Shown piece by piece: positions 28,530 to 49,935 of a DNA stretch of 64,000 nt. Location: contig JAJZPR010000003.1 of the NCBI GenBank assembly GCA_021847835.1, positions 96,495 through 160,494 on the forward strand, read 5' to 3'. How positions within the stretch are numbered: position 1 is the first letter of the stretch; every line of letters begins with the position of its first letter. Source of the DNA: Pseudomonadota bacterium. GTDB lineage: Bacteria; Pseudomonadota; Gammaproteobacteria; Burkholderiales; Thiobacillaceae. A program made the position numbers and the translations under genes. The notes beneath the pieces are model-generated. The model searched no databases. It was not told the origin of the DNA and saw only the letters and a list, made by a program, of their open reading frames with translations.

Positions 28530-28614
28530 GGTGGGGTTCCCGAGCGGTCAAAGGGATCAGACTGTAAATCTGACGGCTCTGCCTTCGAAGGTTCGAATCC
28601 TTCCCCCACCACCA
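28530..28614 (+). tRNA. tRNA-Tyr(GUA)
   Basis: An 85-base class II tRNA with acceptor GGTGGGG/CCCCACC and the long variable arm. The anticodon GTA is at 28564-28566 and CCA is encoded. It is first in the tRNA-tuf operon. Confidence 0.97.
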
Positions 28615-28659
28615 GGTTTTTTAGGCCGGCTTTGGCCGGCGAGTGGCAAGCAGGTTCGG

Positions 28660-28733
<74 letters not shown>

Positions 28734-28760
28734 GAAGTTTGTTGCACGTGATTGAGCGTG

Positions 28761-28835
28761 GCCCATGTAGCTCAGTGGCAGAGCACTCCCTTGGTAAGGG
28801 AGAGGTCGGCAGTTCAATCCTGCCCATGGGCACCA
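28761..28835 (+). tRNA. tRNA-Thr(GGU)
   Basis: A 75-base tRNA with acceptor GCCCATG/CATGGGC. The anticodon stem is CTCCC/GGGAG, the anticodon GGT is at 28793-28795, and CCA is encoded. It directly precedes tuf, as thrT-tufB do in Escherichia coli. Confidence 0.97.
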
Positions 28836-28845
28836 TGATTTAAAA

Positions 28846-28884
28846 GGTGCCTTGATTTGTAGTGGTTGGGGCACCGGGTTTTTT
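28846..28884 (+). terminator. Hairpin with T-run between tRNA-Thr and tuf
   Basis: GGTGCC and GGCACC pair across an 18-base loop, with six T three bases after the stem and more T-runs beyond. It could be a partial terminator that lowers tuf expression relative to the tRNAs, or simply a processing signal. Confidence 0.45.
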
Positions 28885-28938
28885 GGTGTTTTTGTTTTTT
28901 GATCCGATTCATTGACTTGACAGTAGAACGGGGGCGTT

Positions 28939-30129
<1,191 letters not shown>

Positions 30130-30145
30130 GTCCTTCGGGAAAATT

Positions 30146-30221
30146 AGGCCAGTAGCTCAATTGGCAGAGCGTCGGTCTCCAAAACCGAAGGTTGGGGGTT
30201 CGAGACCCTCCTGGCCTGCCA
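30146..30221 (+). tRNA. tRNA-Trp(CCA)
   Basis: A 76-base tRNA with acceptor AGGCCAG/CTGGCCT. The anticodon stem is TCGGT/ACCGA, the anticodon CCA is at 30179-30181, and CCA is encoded at the 3' end. It starts 16 bases after tuf with no terminator between. Confidence 0.97.
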
Positions 30222-30240
30222 GAACAATGACGGAAATGCC

Positions 30241-30256
30241 GCCGCTCTATAGCGGC
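30241..30256 (+). promoter_or_regulatory. Small hairpin just upstream of the secE ribosome binding site
   Basis: GCCGCT and AGCGGC form a six-bp stem with a CTAT loop. The likely ribosome binding site CTGAGG follows immediately. It may protect the 5' end of the mRNA left after tRNA-Trp is cut out. Confidence 0.35.
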
Positions 30257-30266
30257 TGAGGTTTTG

Positions 30267-30611
30267 ATGGTTGACAAGATCAAGCTGCTGATTGCGGTAC
30301 TGCTGGTAGTGGCCGGCGTGACGGGGTTCTATTACTTTCCCGATCAGCCTGCGCTGGTGCGTGTGCTGATGGTGCTGGGCGGCTTGGTGGCGGGTGCCGT
30401 GATGATGTATTTCACCGCTCCTGGCAAGACCTTTTTCGCCTTTGCCGGCGAGGCGCGCGATGAAACGCGCAAGGTCGTGTGGCCGACGCGCAAGGAAACC
30501 ATGCAAACCACCGGCATCGTGCTGGTTTTCGTGTTTGTGATGGCCCTGTTTTTGTGGATCGTGGATTCGGCCCTGCTGTGGCTGGTCCGCCTGGCAATGG
30601 GTGGAAACTGA
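30267..30611 (+). CDS. secE: Preprotein translocase subunit SecE
   Basis: A 114-residue three-helix SecE: helices at about 5-21, 30-48 and 82-106. The conserved cytoplasmic segment [16 protein letters not shown] lies before the last helix. It clamps the SecY channel. An in-frame TTG sits one codon upstream, but the ATG is preferred. Its stop shares one base with the nusG start (TGATG). Confidence 0.95.
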   Translation: MVDKIKLLIAVLLVVAGVTGFYYFPDQPALVRVLMVLGGLVAGAVMMYFTAPGKTFFAFAGEARDETRKVVWPTRKETMQTTGIVLVFVFVMALFLWIVDSALLWLVRLAMGGN

Positions 30612-31144
30612 TGAGCATGCGCTGGTACGTCGTTCACGCCTATTCCGGCTTCGAGAAGAGCGTTGCGCGCAACCTTGCCGAGCGCATCGAGCGTGCCGGC
30701 ATGAAGGACAGGTTCGGCGAAATCCTGGTCCCGGTGGAAGAAGTGGTGGAAATGAAGGCGGGCCAGAAAAAGACCGCCGAGCGCAAGTTCTTCCCGGGCT
30801 ACGTGCTGGTGCAGATGGACATGAACGACGACACCTGGCACCTGGTGAAGAGCACGCCCAAGGTCACCGGCTTCGTCGGCGGCACCGCCACCAAGCCCAC
30901 GCCCATCTCCGAAAAGGAGGTCGAGGCGATCATGAACCAGATGAAGGAGGGCGTCGAAAAGCCCAGGCCCAAGGTGCTGTTCGAGGTGGGCCAGTCGGTG
31001 CGCGTGATCGATGGTCCTTTCACCGACTTCAATGGCACCGTGGAAGAGGTGAACTACGACAAGAGCAAGCTGCGCGTGTCGGTGCTGATTTTCGGCCGCG
31101 CGACGCCGGTCGAACTGGAATTCGGTCAGGTCGAGAAGGCCTGA
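30611..31144 (+). CDS. nusG: Transcription termination/antitermination protein NusG
   Basis: A 177-residue protein. The NGN domain begins [12 protein letters not shown] and includes [10 protein letters not shown]. The KOW domain begins [20 protein letters not shown]. It binds RNA polymerase, Rho and S10, suppressing pauses and coupling transcription to translation. The secE-nusG pair precedes rplK in the standard order, and a 94-base gap with no obvious terminator separates nusG from rplK. Confidence 0.97.
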   Translation: MSMRWYVVHAYSGFEKSVARNLAERIERAGMKDRFGEILVPVEEVVEMKAGQKKTAERKFFPGYVLVQMDMNDDTWHLVKSTPKVTGFVGGTATKPTPISEKEVEAIMNQMKEGVEKPRPKVLFEVGQSVRVIDGPFTDFNGTVEEVNYDKSKLRVSVLIFGRATPVELEFGQVEKA

Positions 31145-31238
31145 CGAATGGCCTGCCTGATGGCGGGCCGAAGAGGAGCGCAAGTAGGTGGCAAAGCCGC
31201 TCAAAGCGCGTTATGACTCACTTTAATCAGGAAGCATC

Positions 31239-31667
31239 ATGGCAAAGAAAGTAGTCGGCTACATCAAGCTGCAAGTGCCGGCGGGCAAGGCGAACCCCTC
31301 GCCGCCCATCGGCCCGGCCCTGGGTCAAAAGGGCCTCAATATCATGGAATTCTGCAAGGCCTTCAACGCCAAGACGCAGAGCATGGAACCGGGTCTGCCC
31401 ATCCCCGTGGTGATCACCGCCTACGCGGACAAGAGCTTCACCTTCATCATGAAGACGCCGCCTGCGACGGTGCTCATCAAGAAGGCGATCAAGCTCGACA
31501 AGGGCTCCGCCAAGCCGCATACCGACAAGGTCGGCAAGATTTCCCGCGCCCAGCTGGAAGAGATCGCCAAGCTCAAGGAGCCCGATCTCACCGCCGCCGA
31601 CATGGATGCCGCGGTGCGCACGATTGCCGGTACTGCCCGTTCCATGGGCGTGGATGCGGAGGTTTGA
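31239..31667 (+). CDS. rplK: Large ribosomal subunit protein uL11
   Basis: A 142-residue protein with the N-terminal [21 protein letters not shown] segment (here with AGKANP before it) and the C-terminal rRNA-binding domain ending [13 protein letters not shown]. It forms the GTPase-associated centre with 23S rRNA and is needed for RelA activation. AGGAAG precedes the start. rplA follows after two bases. Confidence 0.97.
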   Translation: MAKKVVGYIKLQVPAGKANPSPPIGPALGQKGLNIMEFCKAFNAKTQSMEPGLPIPVVITAYADKSFTFIMKTPPATVLIKKAIKLDKGSAKPHTDKVGKISRAQLEEIAKLKEPDLTAADMDAAVRTIAGTARSMGVDAEV

Positions 31668-31669
31668 AC

Positions 31670-32365
31670 ATGAGCAAGATTTCCAAGCGCCTTCAGGCCA
31701 TCAAAGAAAAAATCGATCGCAACAAGGCTTATCCCGTGATGGAAGCCCTGCAGCTGATCAAGGAAACCGCCACCGCCAAGTTTGACGAATCCGTCGACGT
31801 GGCCGTGAACCTCGGCATCGACGCGCGCAAATCCGACCAGATGGTGCGCGGTTCCGTGGTGCTGCCCAAGGGTACCGGCAAGACCGTGCGCGTCGCCGTG
31901 TTCGCGCAGGGCGCCAACGCCGAGGCCGCCAAGGCCGCCGGCGCCGACATCGTCGGCTTCGACGACCTGGCCGCCGACGTCAAGGCCGGCAAGATGGAAT
32001 TCGACGTGGTCATCGCCACCCCCGACGCCATGCGCGTGGTCGGCCAGCTGGGCCAGATCCTCGGCCCGCGCGGCCTGATGCCGAACCCCAAGGTCGGCAC
32101 CGTCACCCCGAACGTGGCCGAAGCGGTGAAGAACGCCAAGGCCGGCCAGGTGCAGTACCGCACCGACAAGGGCGGCATCGTGCACTGCACCATCGGCCGC
32201 GCCTCGTTCACGCCGGACGATCTGAAAGTGAATCTGCTGGCGCTGGTCGAGGCCCTGAACAAGGCCAAGCCGGCCGCGTCCAAGGGCGTGTACATGAAGA
32301 AGCTGTCCGTCTCCAGCACCATGGGGGTGGGCGTGCGCGTGGATCAGACCACCCTCAGCGCATAA
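31670..32365 (+). CDS. rplA: Large ribosomal subunit protein uL1
   Basis: A 231-residue protein with the L1 signature [21 protein letters not shown]. It forms the L1 stalk that helps release deacylated tRNA, and in many bacteria it represses its own operon by binding the rplK leader. A TTG two codons upstream is in frame but overlaps the rplK stop; the ATG gives the family's usual MSKISKR start. Confidence 0.97.
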   Translation: MSKISKRLQAIKEKIDRNKAYPVMEALQLIKETATAKFDESVDVAVNLGIDARKSDQMVRGSVVLPKGTGKTVRVAVFAQGANAEAAKAAGADIVGFDDLAADVKAGKMEFDVVIATPDAMRVVGQLGQILGPRGLMPNPKVGTVTPNVAEAVKNAKAGQVQYRTDKGGIVHCTIGRASFTPDDLKVNLLALVEALNKAKPAASKGVYMKKLSVSSTMGVGVRVDQTTLSA

Positions 32366-32378
32366 GTATTTTGGGCCT

Positions 32379-32640
32379 GCCCCGGTAGTGTTCGCATCAC
32401 CGGGGCGGGGTTATCCAAGACCGTAGGAGTGCAGGAATCAGGTATCAGTGATCAGGTATCAGTGAAACCGGATTCGGAATCTGCGCTTAATTGCGGGGTT
32501 CTTGGAATAGGAAGACGGGATTTTTCCGATCCCTGATCCCTGTCCCCTGATCCCTGAATCCTACGCAGATGGCGCACCCAAAACGGGAATCACTCCTGTC
32601 AAGGTCGCCAGCCGTGGGGCGGATGTTCGCCTCGCTTTTA
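32379..32640 (+). promoter_or_regulatory. L10 leader region (autoregulatory mRNA leader) of rplJL
   Basis: The gap before rplJ holds an 8-bp stem GCCCCGGT/ACCGGGGC. Next comes TTATCCAAGACCGTAGGA, which I recognise as the conserved 5' part of the L10 leader, and much later its partner TCCTACGCAGATGGCGCACCC. CGTAGGA and TCCTACG pair as the base of the leader stem. L10-(L12)4 binds such leaders to repress rplJL. About 130 bases, including an inverted repeat, separate the two pairing arms. Confidence 0.7.
32434..32558. repeat. Imperfect inverted repeat built of ATCAGG units, inside the L10 leader
   Basis: The left arm (32434-32464) repeats ATCAGGTATCAGTG twice. The right arm (32528-32558) repeats CCCTGATCCCTGT-like units. 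By eye about 23 of 30 positions are complementary between the arms. The 60 bases between them show no open frame. The repeat type resembles short dispersed GATCAGGG elements of other proteobacteria (from memory). Confidence 0.7.
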
Positions 32641-32652
32641 AAGGAGAAGACC

Positions 32653-33177
32653 TTGAGTCTGAATCTGGAAGAGAAAAAGGCCGTCGTAGCCGAAGTGTCC
32701 GCGCAGATTGCGGATGCCCAGGCCGTGGTGCTGGCCGAGTATCGCGGCACCGGTGTCGCGGACATCACCAGCCTGCGTGCCAACGCACGCAAGAGCGGGG
32801 TGTATTTCCGCGTCATCAAGAACACCCTGGCGCGCCGCGCGGTTCAGGGAACGCCGTTCGAAGGGCTGGCCAACCAGATGGTTGGCCCGCTCGTCTACGG
32901 TATTTCCAAGGACCCCGTTGCGGCCGCCAAGGTCATGAACGACTTTGCCAAGGGCAAGGACATGTTCGTGATCAAGGGTGGGGCCATGCCCAATTTCGTC
33001 ATGTCGGCTACCGACGTGGCGAACCTGGCCAACATGCCCAGCCGTGAAGAACTGCTCGCCAAGCTGCTTGGCACCATGCAGGCGCCGATCGCCCAGTTCG
33101 TCCGCACGCTCAACGAGGTACCCACCAAGTTTGTGCGTGGCCTGGCCGCTGTCCGCGATCAGAAGCAGGCTGCCTGA
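32653..33177 (+). CDS. rplJ: Large ribosomal subunit protein uL10
   Basis: A 174-residue protein starting (TTG)[21 protein letters not shown] is chosen because AAGGAGAAG stands seven or so bases before it and the family starts there; the open frame further upstream lies in the regulatory leader. The N-terminal domain has [14 protein letters not shown] and [10 protein letters not shown], and the C-terminal helix carries the L12 dimers. It is the stalk base and, with L12, an autogenous repressor. Confidence 0.95.
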   Translation: MSLNLEEKKAVVAEVSAQIADAQAVVLAEYRGTGVADITSLRANARKSGVYFRVIKNTLARRAVQGTPFEGLANQMVGPLVYGISKDPVAAAKVMNDFAKGKDMFVIKGGAMPNFVMSATDVANLANMPSREELLAKLLGTMQAPIAQFVRTLNEVPTKFVRGLAAVRDQKQAA

Positions 33178-33218
33178 ACGACATCATTCATCTATTCAAC
33201 ATCTGACAGGAGTTAGAA

Positions 33219-33599
33219 ATGGCTGCATCCAAAGCTGAAATCCTCGACGCAATCGCCGGCATGACCGTGCTGGAGCTGTCCGAACTGATCAAGGAAATGG
33301 AAGAGAAGTTCGGCGTTTCCGCCGCTGCCGCTGCCGTGGCCGTGGCCGCTGCCCCCGCTGCCGGCGCTGCCGCTGCCGCCGAGGAAAAAACCGAGTTCAC
33401 CGTCGTGCTGGCCTCCGCCGGCGAGAAGAAGGTGGAAGTCATCAAGGTGGTGCGTGCCGCCACCGGCCTGGGCCTCAAGGAAGCCAAAGACCTGGTCGAC
33501 GGCGCACCGAAGCCCGTGAAGGAAGGCATCAGCAAGGCCGACGCCGACGCGCTGAAAAAGCAGTTGGAAGACGCTGGCGCCACTGTCGAGGTCAAGTAA
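33219..33599 (+). CDS. rplL: Large ribosomal subunit protein bL12
   Basis: A 126-residue protein with an N-terminal dimerisation helix pair, an Ala-rich flexible hinge (about residues 34-54, slightly long for the family) and the factor-binding C-terminal domain. The C-terminal domain contains [24 protein letters not shown]. It recruits EF-G and EF-Tu and stimulates their GTPase. ACAGGAG precedes the start. Confidence 0.97.
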   Translation: MAASKAEILDAIAGMTVLELSELIKEMEEKFGVSAAAAAVAVAAAPAAGAAAAAEEKTEFTVVLASAGEKKVEVIKVVRAATGLGLKEAKDLVDGAPKPVKEGISKADADALKKQLEDAGATVEVK

Positions 33600-33610
33600 G
33601 GCCTCGCGCT

Positions 33611-33633
33611 TTCGCGGGTCGCCGGCCCGCGAA
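33611..33633 (+). promoter_or_regulatory. First hairpin in the rplL-rpoB gap
   Basis: TTCGCGGG and CCCGCGAA form a perfect 8-bp stem with a seven-base loop, 11 bases after the rplL stop. No T-run follows, so RNA processing is more likely than termination. Confidence 0.55.
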
Positions 33634-33640
33634 GGCGGCA

Positions 33641-33697
33641 CACGCAAACGGCATACCCGGAGCCATTTTTTGGTCTCCGGGTTGTGCTTTTTGCGTG
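33641..33697 (+). promoter_or_regulatory. Long hairpin in the rplL-rpoB gap (attenuator or RNase III site)
   Basis: CACGCAAA pairs with TTTGCGTG on the outside and ACCCGGAG with CTCCGGGT on the inside, joined by a GCA/TGC step. A T-run lies in the 3' arm, so an inner hairpin plus T5 could end part of the transcripts. Escherichia coli has a partial terminator and RNase III site at this place, which fits lower expression of rpoBC than of rplJL. Confidence 0.6.
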
Positions 33698-33774
33698 TAC
33701 CGGAATTGAGCGCTTGACGGACTGCGGTCTGTCGCCGGAATCGCTCCGCAACCTGCCATATCCAAGGAGACCCC

Positions 33775-37848
<4,074 letters not shown>

Positions 37849-37869
37849 TCGAAGGGTGAGGAACTAACC

Positions 37870-42062
<4,193 letters not shown>

Positions 42063-42066
<4 letters not shown>

Positions 42067-42091
42067 CACGGGGGCATTGCCCAAATAGAAT
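42063..42091 (+). promoter_or_regulatory. Sigma-70 promoter of the str operon
   Basis: TTGACA and TAGAAT are spaced by exactly 17 bases. The -35 contains the rpoC stop codon. The leader before rpsL is about 110 bases long. Confidence 0.85.
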
Positions 42092-42141
42092 CATGCGTCT
42101 TTTTTCCGGCTTTTGCGCCGGAGTGCATGAATCTGACGCAA

Positions 42142-42171
42142 CGGGACGGCCCAGGCCGTCCCGGTCGTTTT
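42142..42171 (+). terminator. Terminator-like hairpin in the rpsL leader
   Basis: CGGGACGGC and GCCGTCCCG form a perfect 9-bp stem with a CCAG tetraloop, followed by GTCGTTTT. It can end rpoBC transcripts and may also attenuate the str promoter just upstream. Confidence 0.65.
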
Positions 42172-42209
42172 AATGGCTGTTTTGAGACATAGACTGAACG
42201 GAAGCTTAG

Positions 42210-42587
42210 ATGCCAACGATTAACCAGCTGATCCGCAAGCCGCGCAAGGCTCCGGTGACCAAAAGCAAGGTGCCTGCCATGCAGGCCTGCCCGCAAAAAC
42301 GCGGCGTGTGCACGCGCGTGTACACCACCACTCCCAAGAAGCCGAACTCCGCGCTGCGGAAGGTTTGCAAGGTGCGCCTGACCAACGGTTTCGAGGTCAT
42401 CAGCTACATCGGCGGCGAGGGCCACAACCTCCAGGAGCACTCCGTGGTGCTGATCCGCGGCGGTCGTGTGAAGGACTTGCCGGGTGTGCGTTACCACACC
42501 GTGCGCGGTTCGCTGGATACCGCCGGCGTGAAGGACCGCAAGCAGGCGCGCTCCAAGTACGGCGCCAAGCGCCCGAAAGCTGCCTGA
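42210..42587 (+). CDS. rpsL: Small ribosomal subunit protein uS12
   Basis: A 125-residue protein with the decoding-site loops [10 protein letters not shown] (Lys43) and [14 protein letters not shown]. Both have the streptomycin-sensitive sequence. An aspartate beside the PGVRYH loop is the usual methylthiolation target. It opens the str operon, with rpsG 31 bases downstream. Confidence 0.98.
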   Translation: MPTINQLIRKPRKAPVTKSKVPAMQACPQKRGVCTRVYTTTPKKPNSALRKVCKVRLTNGFEVISYIGGEGHNLQEHSVVLIRGGRVKDLPGVRYHTVRGSLDTAGVKDRKQARSKYGAKRPKAA

Positions 42588-42618
42588 TCTGGCAAGAGAT
42601 TATTAAAGGACTGAAGAC

Positions 42619-43089
42619 ATGCCTCGTCGTCGCGAAGTAGAAAAACGTGAAATTCTGCCGGATCCGAAATTCGGCAACGTTGAAGTTTCCAAATTCATGA
42701 ACGCCATCATGATCAGCGGCAAGAAATCCGTCGCCGAACGCATCGTGTATGGTGCGTTCGAGCAGATTTCCAGGAAATCCGGCAAGGATCCGCTGGAGGT
42801 GTTCTCCACCGCCATGAACAACGTGCGCCCCGTCGTCGAGGTGAAGAGCCGTCGCGTCGGTGGCGCCAACTACCAGGTCCCGGTTGAAGTGCGTCCTTCC
42901 CGTCGCAGTGCTCTGGCCATGCGCTGGGTGCGCGATGCCGCCCGCAAGCGCGGCGAGAAGTCCATGGATGCGCGCCTGGCCGGCGAGCTGCTGGATGCCG
43001 CCGAAGGCCGCGGCGCCGCCATGAAAAAGCGTGAAGAAGTCCATCGCATGGCAGAAGCCAACAAGGCTTTCTCGCATTTCCGTTTCTGA
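42619..43089 (+). CDS. rpsG: Small ribosomal subunit protein uS7
   Basis: A 156-residue protein with the family start [15 protein letters not shown] and the rRNA-binding segment [18 protein letters not shown]. It nucleates 30S head assembly and lines the E-site. In Escherichia coli it represses the str operon by binding the rpsL-rpsG gap; that gap is only 31 bases here, so this control may be absent or different. Confidence 0.98.
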   Translation: MPRRREVEKREILPDPKFGNVEVSKFMNAIMISGKKSVAERIVYGAFEQISRKSGKDPLEVFSTAMNNVRPVVEVKSRRVGGANYQVPVEVRPSRRSALAMRWVRDAARKRGEKSMDARLAGELLDAAEGRGAAMKKREEVHRMAEANKAFSHFRF

Positions 43090-43106
43090 TGGGGATTTGA
43101 TTAGAC

Positions 43107-45200
<2,094 letters not shown>

Positions 45201-45220
45201 TCTAGGACGAGGATCAAGAC

Positions 45221-46411
<1,191 letters not shown>

Positions 46412-46416
46412 ATACT

Positions 46417-46725
46417 ATGCAAAACCAGAAAATCCGTATCCGTCTCAAAGCCTTCGATTACAAGCTGATCGACCAGTCCGCCATCGAGATCGTCGAGACC
46501 GCCAAGCGCACCGGCGCCGTGGTCAAGGGCCCCGTCCCGCTGCCGACCTCGATCGAGCGTTTCGACATCCTGCGTTCGCCGCACGTCAACAAGACTTCGC
46601 GCGACCAGTTCGAGATCCGCACGCACCGCAGGCTGATGGACATCATCGACCCCACGGACAAGACCGTGGATGCGCTGATGAAGCTCGACCTGCCGGCGGG
46701 CGTGGACGTCGAAATCAAGCTTTAA
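46417..46725 (+). CDS. rpsJ: Small ribosomal subunit protein uS10 (NusE)
   Basis: A 102-residue protein with the family pattern [13 protein letters not shown] at the start and [17 protein letters not shown] in the middle. Besides its 30S role it binds NusB and NusG in antitermination. It follows tuf by five bases with no clear ribosome binding site, so it is read with the str operon; the rest of the S10 operon has its own promoter after this gene. Confidence 0.97.
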   Translation: MQNQKIRIRLKAFDYKLIDQSAIEIVETAKRTGAVVKGPVPLPTSIERFDILRSPHVNKTSRDQFEIRTHRRLMDIIDPTDKTVDALMKLDLPAGVDVEIKL

Positions 46726-46760
46726 GCCGGTCAGCCTCGGCCAGGGCCGGGGCAAACTGC

Positions 46761-46789
46761 TTGAGTTACAGGCAAAACGCGAGTATGAT
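46761..46789 (+). promoter_or_regulatory. Sigma-70 promoter of the rplC operon, within a 12-bp palindrome
   Basis: TTGAGT and TATGAT are spaced by 17 bases. The six -10 bases are exactly the loop between GCAAAACGCGAG and CTCGCGTTTTGC (46772-46801), a perfect 12-bp inverted repeat. The discriminator is CTCGCGTTTTG. Confidence 0.8.
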
Positions 46790-46807
46790 CTCGCGTTTTG
46801 CTGTTTC

Positions 46808-46831
46808 ACCCCTGCCGACAGGCGGGGTTTT
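46808..46831 (+). terminator. Attenuator-like hairpin in the rplC leader
   Basis: ACCCC-T-GCC pairs with GGC-GGGGT (one bulged T) around a GACA loop, followed by TTT. It lies about 10 bases after the expected transcription start and 70 bases before rplC. In Escherichia coli L4 controls the S10 leader by attenuation; a similar role here is inferred. Confidence 0.5.
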
Positions 46832-46900
46832 AGGATGCCGGCCAATTGAAGTCGGCGCTTTACAGCCCCCGGCGACGGGGTATGCAAAGGAATGAACATA

Positions 46901-47545
46901 ATGAACATCGGACTCGTCGGTCGCAAGATCGGCATGACCCGCATTTTTACCGACGACGGCGCGTCCGTTCCGGTGACCGTGCTGGACGTGTCGAACAATC
47001 GCGTCTCCCAGGTCAAGACCGAGGGAAATGACGGCTATTCGGCCGTGCAGCTTGCCTTCGGCTCTCGCCGCAACAATCGCGTGAACAAGGCGCAAGCCGG
47101 ACATTTCGCCAAGGCGGGTGTCGAGGCGGCCGAAGTCATGCGCGAATTTTCCGTTCCTGCCGATGTGGCGGCCCAGTATCAGGCGGGCGCTGCCGTCGGC
47201 GCGGACATTTTTCAGGCCGGCCAGATGGTCGATGTCACCGGCGTGACCCAGGGCAAGGGCTTTGCCGGCACCATCAAGCGCCACAATTTCGGTTCCCAGC
47301 GCGCCTCGCACGGCAACTCGCGTTCGCACAGGGTGCCGGGCTCGATCGGTATGGCGCAGGATCCGGGTCGCGTGTTTCCCGGCAAGCGCATGGCGGGCCA
47401 TATGGGTTCGGTGCGCAGCACCGTGCAGAATCTCGAAGTGGTGCGCGTCGATGCCGAGCGCGGCCTGCTTCTGGTCAAGGGGGCTGTGCCTGGCGCCAAA
47501 GGCGGCCAGGTCATGGTGCGCCCGGCCGCGAAGGGGGGTGCGTAA
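46901..47545 (+). CDS. rplC: Large ribosomal subunit protein uL3
   Basis: A 214-residue protein starting [17 protein letters not shown] second ATG nine bases upstream is in frame, but AAAGGA is only one base from it and correctly spaced for the ATG chosen. The extended loop [27 protein letters not shown] region (here split around residues 145-167) reaches the peptidyl-transferase centre. It is one of the first proteins to bind 23S rRNA. Its stop shares a base with rplD (TAATG). Confidence 0.96.
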   Translation: MNIGLVGRKIGMTRIFTDDGASVPVTVLDVSNNRVSQVKTEGNDGYSAVQLAFGSRRNNRVNKAQAGHFAKAGVEAAEVMREFSVPADVAAQYQAGAAVGADIFQAGQMVDVTGVTQGKGFAGTIKRHNFGSQRASHGNSRSHRVPGSIGMAQDPGRVFPGKRMAGHMGSVRSTVQNLEVVRVDAERGLLLVKGAVPGAKGGQVMVRPAAKGGA

Positions 47546-48162
47546 TGGATCTGATGATCATCAACGACCAGGGTCAGCAGACCGCCAGCCTGTCGGCCAG
47601 CGACGAGACCTTTGGCCGCGAATACAATGAAGCCCTGGTGCACCAGGTCGTGACCGCGTTCATGGCCAATGCGCGCAGCGCCAACAGCAAGCAGAAAGAT
47701 CGCGAGGAAGTCCGCCACAGCACCAAGAAGCCCTGGCGCCAGAAAGGCACCGGCCGTGCGCGTGCGGGCATGACATCCAGCCCGATCTGGCGCGGGGGCG
47801 GCAAGACCTTCCCGAACACCGGCGAAGAGAACTATGCCCACAAGGTCAACCGCAAGATGTATCGCGCCGGCATTTCCGCCATCCTGTCCCAACTGGCCCG
47901 CGACGGCAAGCTGAAGGTGGTCGACAGCTTCGGCATCGATGCGCCCAAGACCAAGATGCTGGCGCAGAAAATCAAGTCCATGGGCTTCGACAAGGTCGTG
48001 ATCATTGCCGACAGCGTCGATGACAACCTGTGGCTGTCTTCGCGCAACCTGAGCAATGTCTACGTGGTGGAGCCGCACCAGGCCGACCCCTGGAGCCTGG
48101 TCAAGTTCGGCAATGTGCTGATCACCAAGGAAGCGGTCAAGCAATTCGAGGAGATGCTGTGA
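47545..48162 (+). CDS. rplD: Large ribosomal subunit protein uL4
   Basis: A 205-residue protein with the long loop [16 protein letters not shown] and [13 protein letters not shown] that reaches the exit tunnel, next to the macrolide site. In Escherichia coli it is also the repressor of the S10 operon. Its stop shares one base with the rplW start (TGATG). Confidence 0.97.
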   Translation: MDLMIINDQGQQTASLSASDETFGREYNEALVHQVVTAFMANARSANSKQKDREEVRHSTKKPWRQKGTGRARAGMTSSPIWRGGGKTFPNTGEENYAHKVNRKMYRAGISAILSQLARDGKLKVVDSFGIDAPKTKMLAQKIKSMGFDKVVIIADSVDDNLWLSSRNLSNVYVVEPHQADPWSLVKFGNVLITKEAVKQFEEML

Positions 48163-48464
48163 TGAGCGCGATGAATCAGGAGCGTCTGCTCAAGGTCATT
48201 CTGGCCCCGGTGATTTCCGAAAAGAGCACCCGCGTGGCCGACAAGAACAACCAGGTTGCCTTCAAGGTCGCAAGCGACGCCACCAAGGACGAAATCGGCG
48301 CCGCCGTGGCGATGCTGTTCAAGGTGGAAGTGACCGGCGTTCAGGTGATGAACGTCAAGGGCAAGGTCAAGAAGAACCGTTACGGCATGGCTCGCCAGAA
48401 AGACTGGAAGAAAGCCTATGTCAGCATCAAGCCGGGTCAGGAAATTGACCTGCAGGCGGCTTAA
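48162..48464 (+). CDS. rplW: Large ribosomal subunit protein uL23
   Basis: A 100-residue protein with the family pattern [12 protein letters not shown] near the start and [20 protein letters not shown] toward the end. It lies at the tunnel exit and docks trigger factor and SRP. A second in-frame ATG nine bases on could also serve as start. Confidence 0.96.
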   Translation: MSAMNQERLLKVILAPVISEKSTRVADKNNQVAFKVASDATKDEIGAAVAMLFKVEVTGVQVMNVKGKVKKNRYGMARQKDWKKAYVSIKPGQEIDLQAA

Positions 48465-48475
48465 AGGAGCGCAAC

Positions 48476-49303
48476 ATGGCATTGGTTAAAGTCAAACCAA
48501 CCTCCGCCGGCCGCCGCGCCGTCGTCAAGGTTGTAAACAAGGACCTGCACAAGGGCAAGCCCGTGGCTGCCCTGGTGGAGAAGAAGAACCGTACGGCTGG
48601 CCGCAACAACAACGGCCACATCACCACCCGTCACATGGGCGGTGGCCACAAGAAGAATTACCGCGTGGTGGATTTCCGTCGCAACAAGGATGGCATTCCT
48701 GCCAAGGTCGAGCGTCTTGAGTACGACCCGAACCGTTCTGCGCACCTCGCGCTGCTGTGCTACGCCGACGGCGAGCGCCGCTACATCATCGCCCCGCGCG
48801 GCATCGGCGCCGGCGCGCAGCTGATGAACGGCGCCGAGGCCCCGATCAAGGCCGGCAACTGCCTGCCGCTGCGCAACATTCCGGTGGGTACCACCATTCA
48901 CTGCATCGAGATGCAGCCGGGCAAGGGCGCGCAAATGGCGCGTTCTGCCGGTGCTTCCGTGCAACTGCTGGCGCGCGAAGGCAGCTACGCCCAGTTGCGT
49001 CTGCGCTCCGGCGAGATCCGCAAGGTGCACGTCGATTGCCGTGCCACCATCGGCGAAGTCGGCAACGAAGAGCACAGCCTGCGTTCCATCGGCAAGGCCG
49101 GGGCCAACCGCTGGCGCGGCATCCGCCCGACCGTTCGCGGCGTGGCCATGAACCCGGTTGATCACCCGCATGGCGGTGGTGAAGGCAAGACCGCCGCAGG
49201 CCGTGATCCGGTGAGCCCGTGGGGCACGCCGACCAAGGGCTATCGTACCCGTAGCAACAAGCGCACGTCCGGCATGATCGTGCGCCGCCGCCACGCCAGC
49301 TGA
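48476..49303 (+). CDS. rplB: Large ribosomal subunit protein uL2
   Basis: A 275-residue protein with [19 protein letters not shown] near residue 40 and the C-terminal [15 protein letters not shown], whose histidine is required for peptidyl transferase activity in the family. It bridges the subunits and is among the most conserved ribosomal proteins. AAAGGAG precedes the start. Confidence 0.98.
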   Translation: MALVKVKPTSAGRRAVVKVVNKDLHKGKPVAALVEKKNRTAGRNNNGHITTRHMGGGHKKNYRVVDFRRNKDGIPAKVERLEYDPNRSAHLALLCYADGERRYIIAPRGIGAGAQLMNGAEAPIKAGNCLPLRNIPVGTTIHCIEMQPGKGAQMARSAGASVQLLAREGSYAQLRLRSGEIRKVHVDCRATIGEVGNEEHSLRSIGKAGANRWRGIRPTVRGVAMNPVDHPHGGGEGKTAAGRDPVSPWGTPTKGYRTRSNKRTSGMIVRRRHAS

Positions 49304-49318
49304 TTGAGGTAAATCGAT

Positions 49319-49594
49319 ATGGCACGTTCAATCAAAAAAGGACCTTTCGTGGATGCACACCTGCTGAAAAAGGTGGATACCGCGATCTCCAGCAACGACA
49401 AGCGCCCGGTCAAGACCTGGTCGCGCCGTTCCACCGTGCTGCCCGAGTTCATCGGGCTGACCATCGCGGTGCACAACGGGCGCCAGCATGTGCCGGTGTT
49501 CATTACCGAAAACATGGTTGGCCACAAGCTCGGCGAATTTTCGCTGACCCGCACGTTCAAGGGTCATGCGGCCGACAAGAAAGCCAAGAAGTAA
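49319..49594 (+). CDS. rpsS: Small ribosomal subunit protein uS19
   Basis: A 91-residue protein with [16 protein letters not shown] at the start, [16 protein letters not shown] in the middle and [16 protein letters not shown] near the end. It binds S13 in the 30S head. It continues the usual S10 operon order rplB-rpsS-rplV. Confidence 0.98.
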   Translation: MARSIKKGPFVDAHLLKKVDTAISSNDKRPVKTWSRRSTVLPEFIGLTIAVHNGRQHVPVFITENMVGHKLGEFSLTRTFKGHAADKKAKK

Positions 49595-49604
49595 GGAGAG
49601 AATG

Positions 49605-49934
49605 ATGGAAGTATCCGCTATCCTGCGTGGAACCCGCCTCTCCGCCCAGAAGGGCCGTCTGGTGGCCGATCAGATCCGCGGACTGCCGGTCGATCGCGCG
49701 CTCAACATCCTCGCGTTCAGCCCCAAGAAGGGCGCGACCGTCATCAAGAAGGTGCTGGAATCCGCGATCGCCAACGCCGAGCACAACGAGGGCGCCGACA
49801 TCGACACCCTCAAGGTGAAAACCATTTACGTGGACAAGGGCCCCAGCCTCAAGCGCTTCACCGCGCGCGCCAAGGGCCGCGGCAACCGCATTGAGAAACA
49901 GACCTGTCACATCACCGTGACGGTGGGGGATTGA
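49605..49934 (+). CDS. rplV: Large ribosomal subunit protein uL22
   Basis: A 109-residue protein starting [16 protein letters not shown]. Two ATG codons stand in tandem; AAGGAG is six bases before the second and only three before the first, so the second is chosen. The long beta-hairpin ([16 protein letters not shown]) lines the exit tunnel, where macrolide resistance mutations occur in other species. Confidence 0.96.
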   Translation: MEVSAILRGTRLSAQKGRLVADQIRGLPVDRALNILAFSPKKGATVIKKVLESAIANAEHNEGADIDTLKVKTIYVDKGPSLKRFTARAKGRGNRIEKQTCHITVTVGD

Positions 49935-49935
49935 T

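Noticed and set aside
33600..33774. A separate promoter directly ahead of rpoB
   Set aside because: TTGACG near the end of the gap has no -10 at suitable distance before the start codon, so rpoBC are most simply read from the upstream ribosomal transcript.
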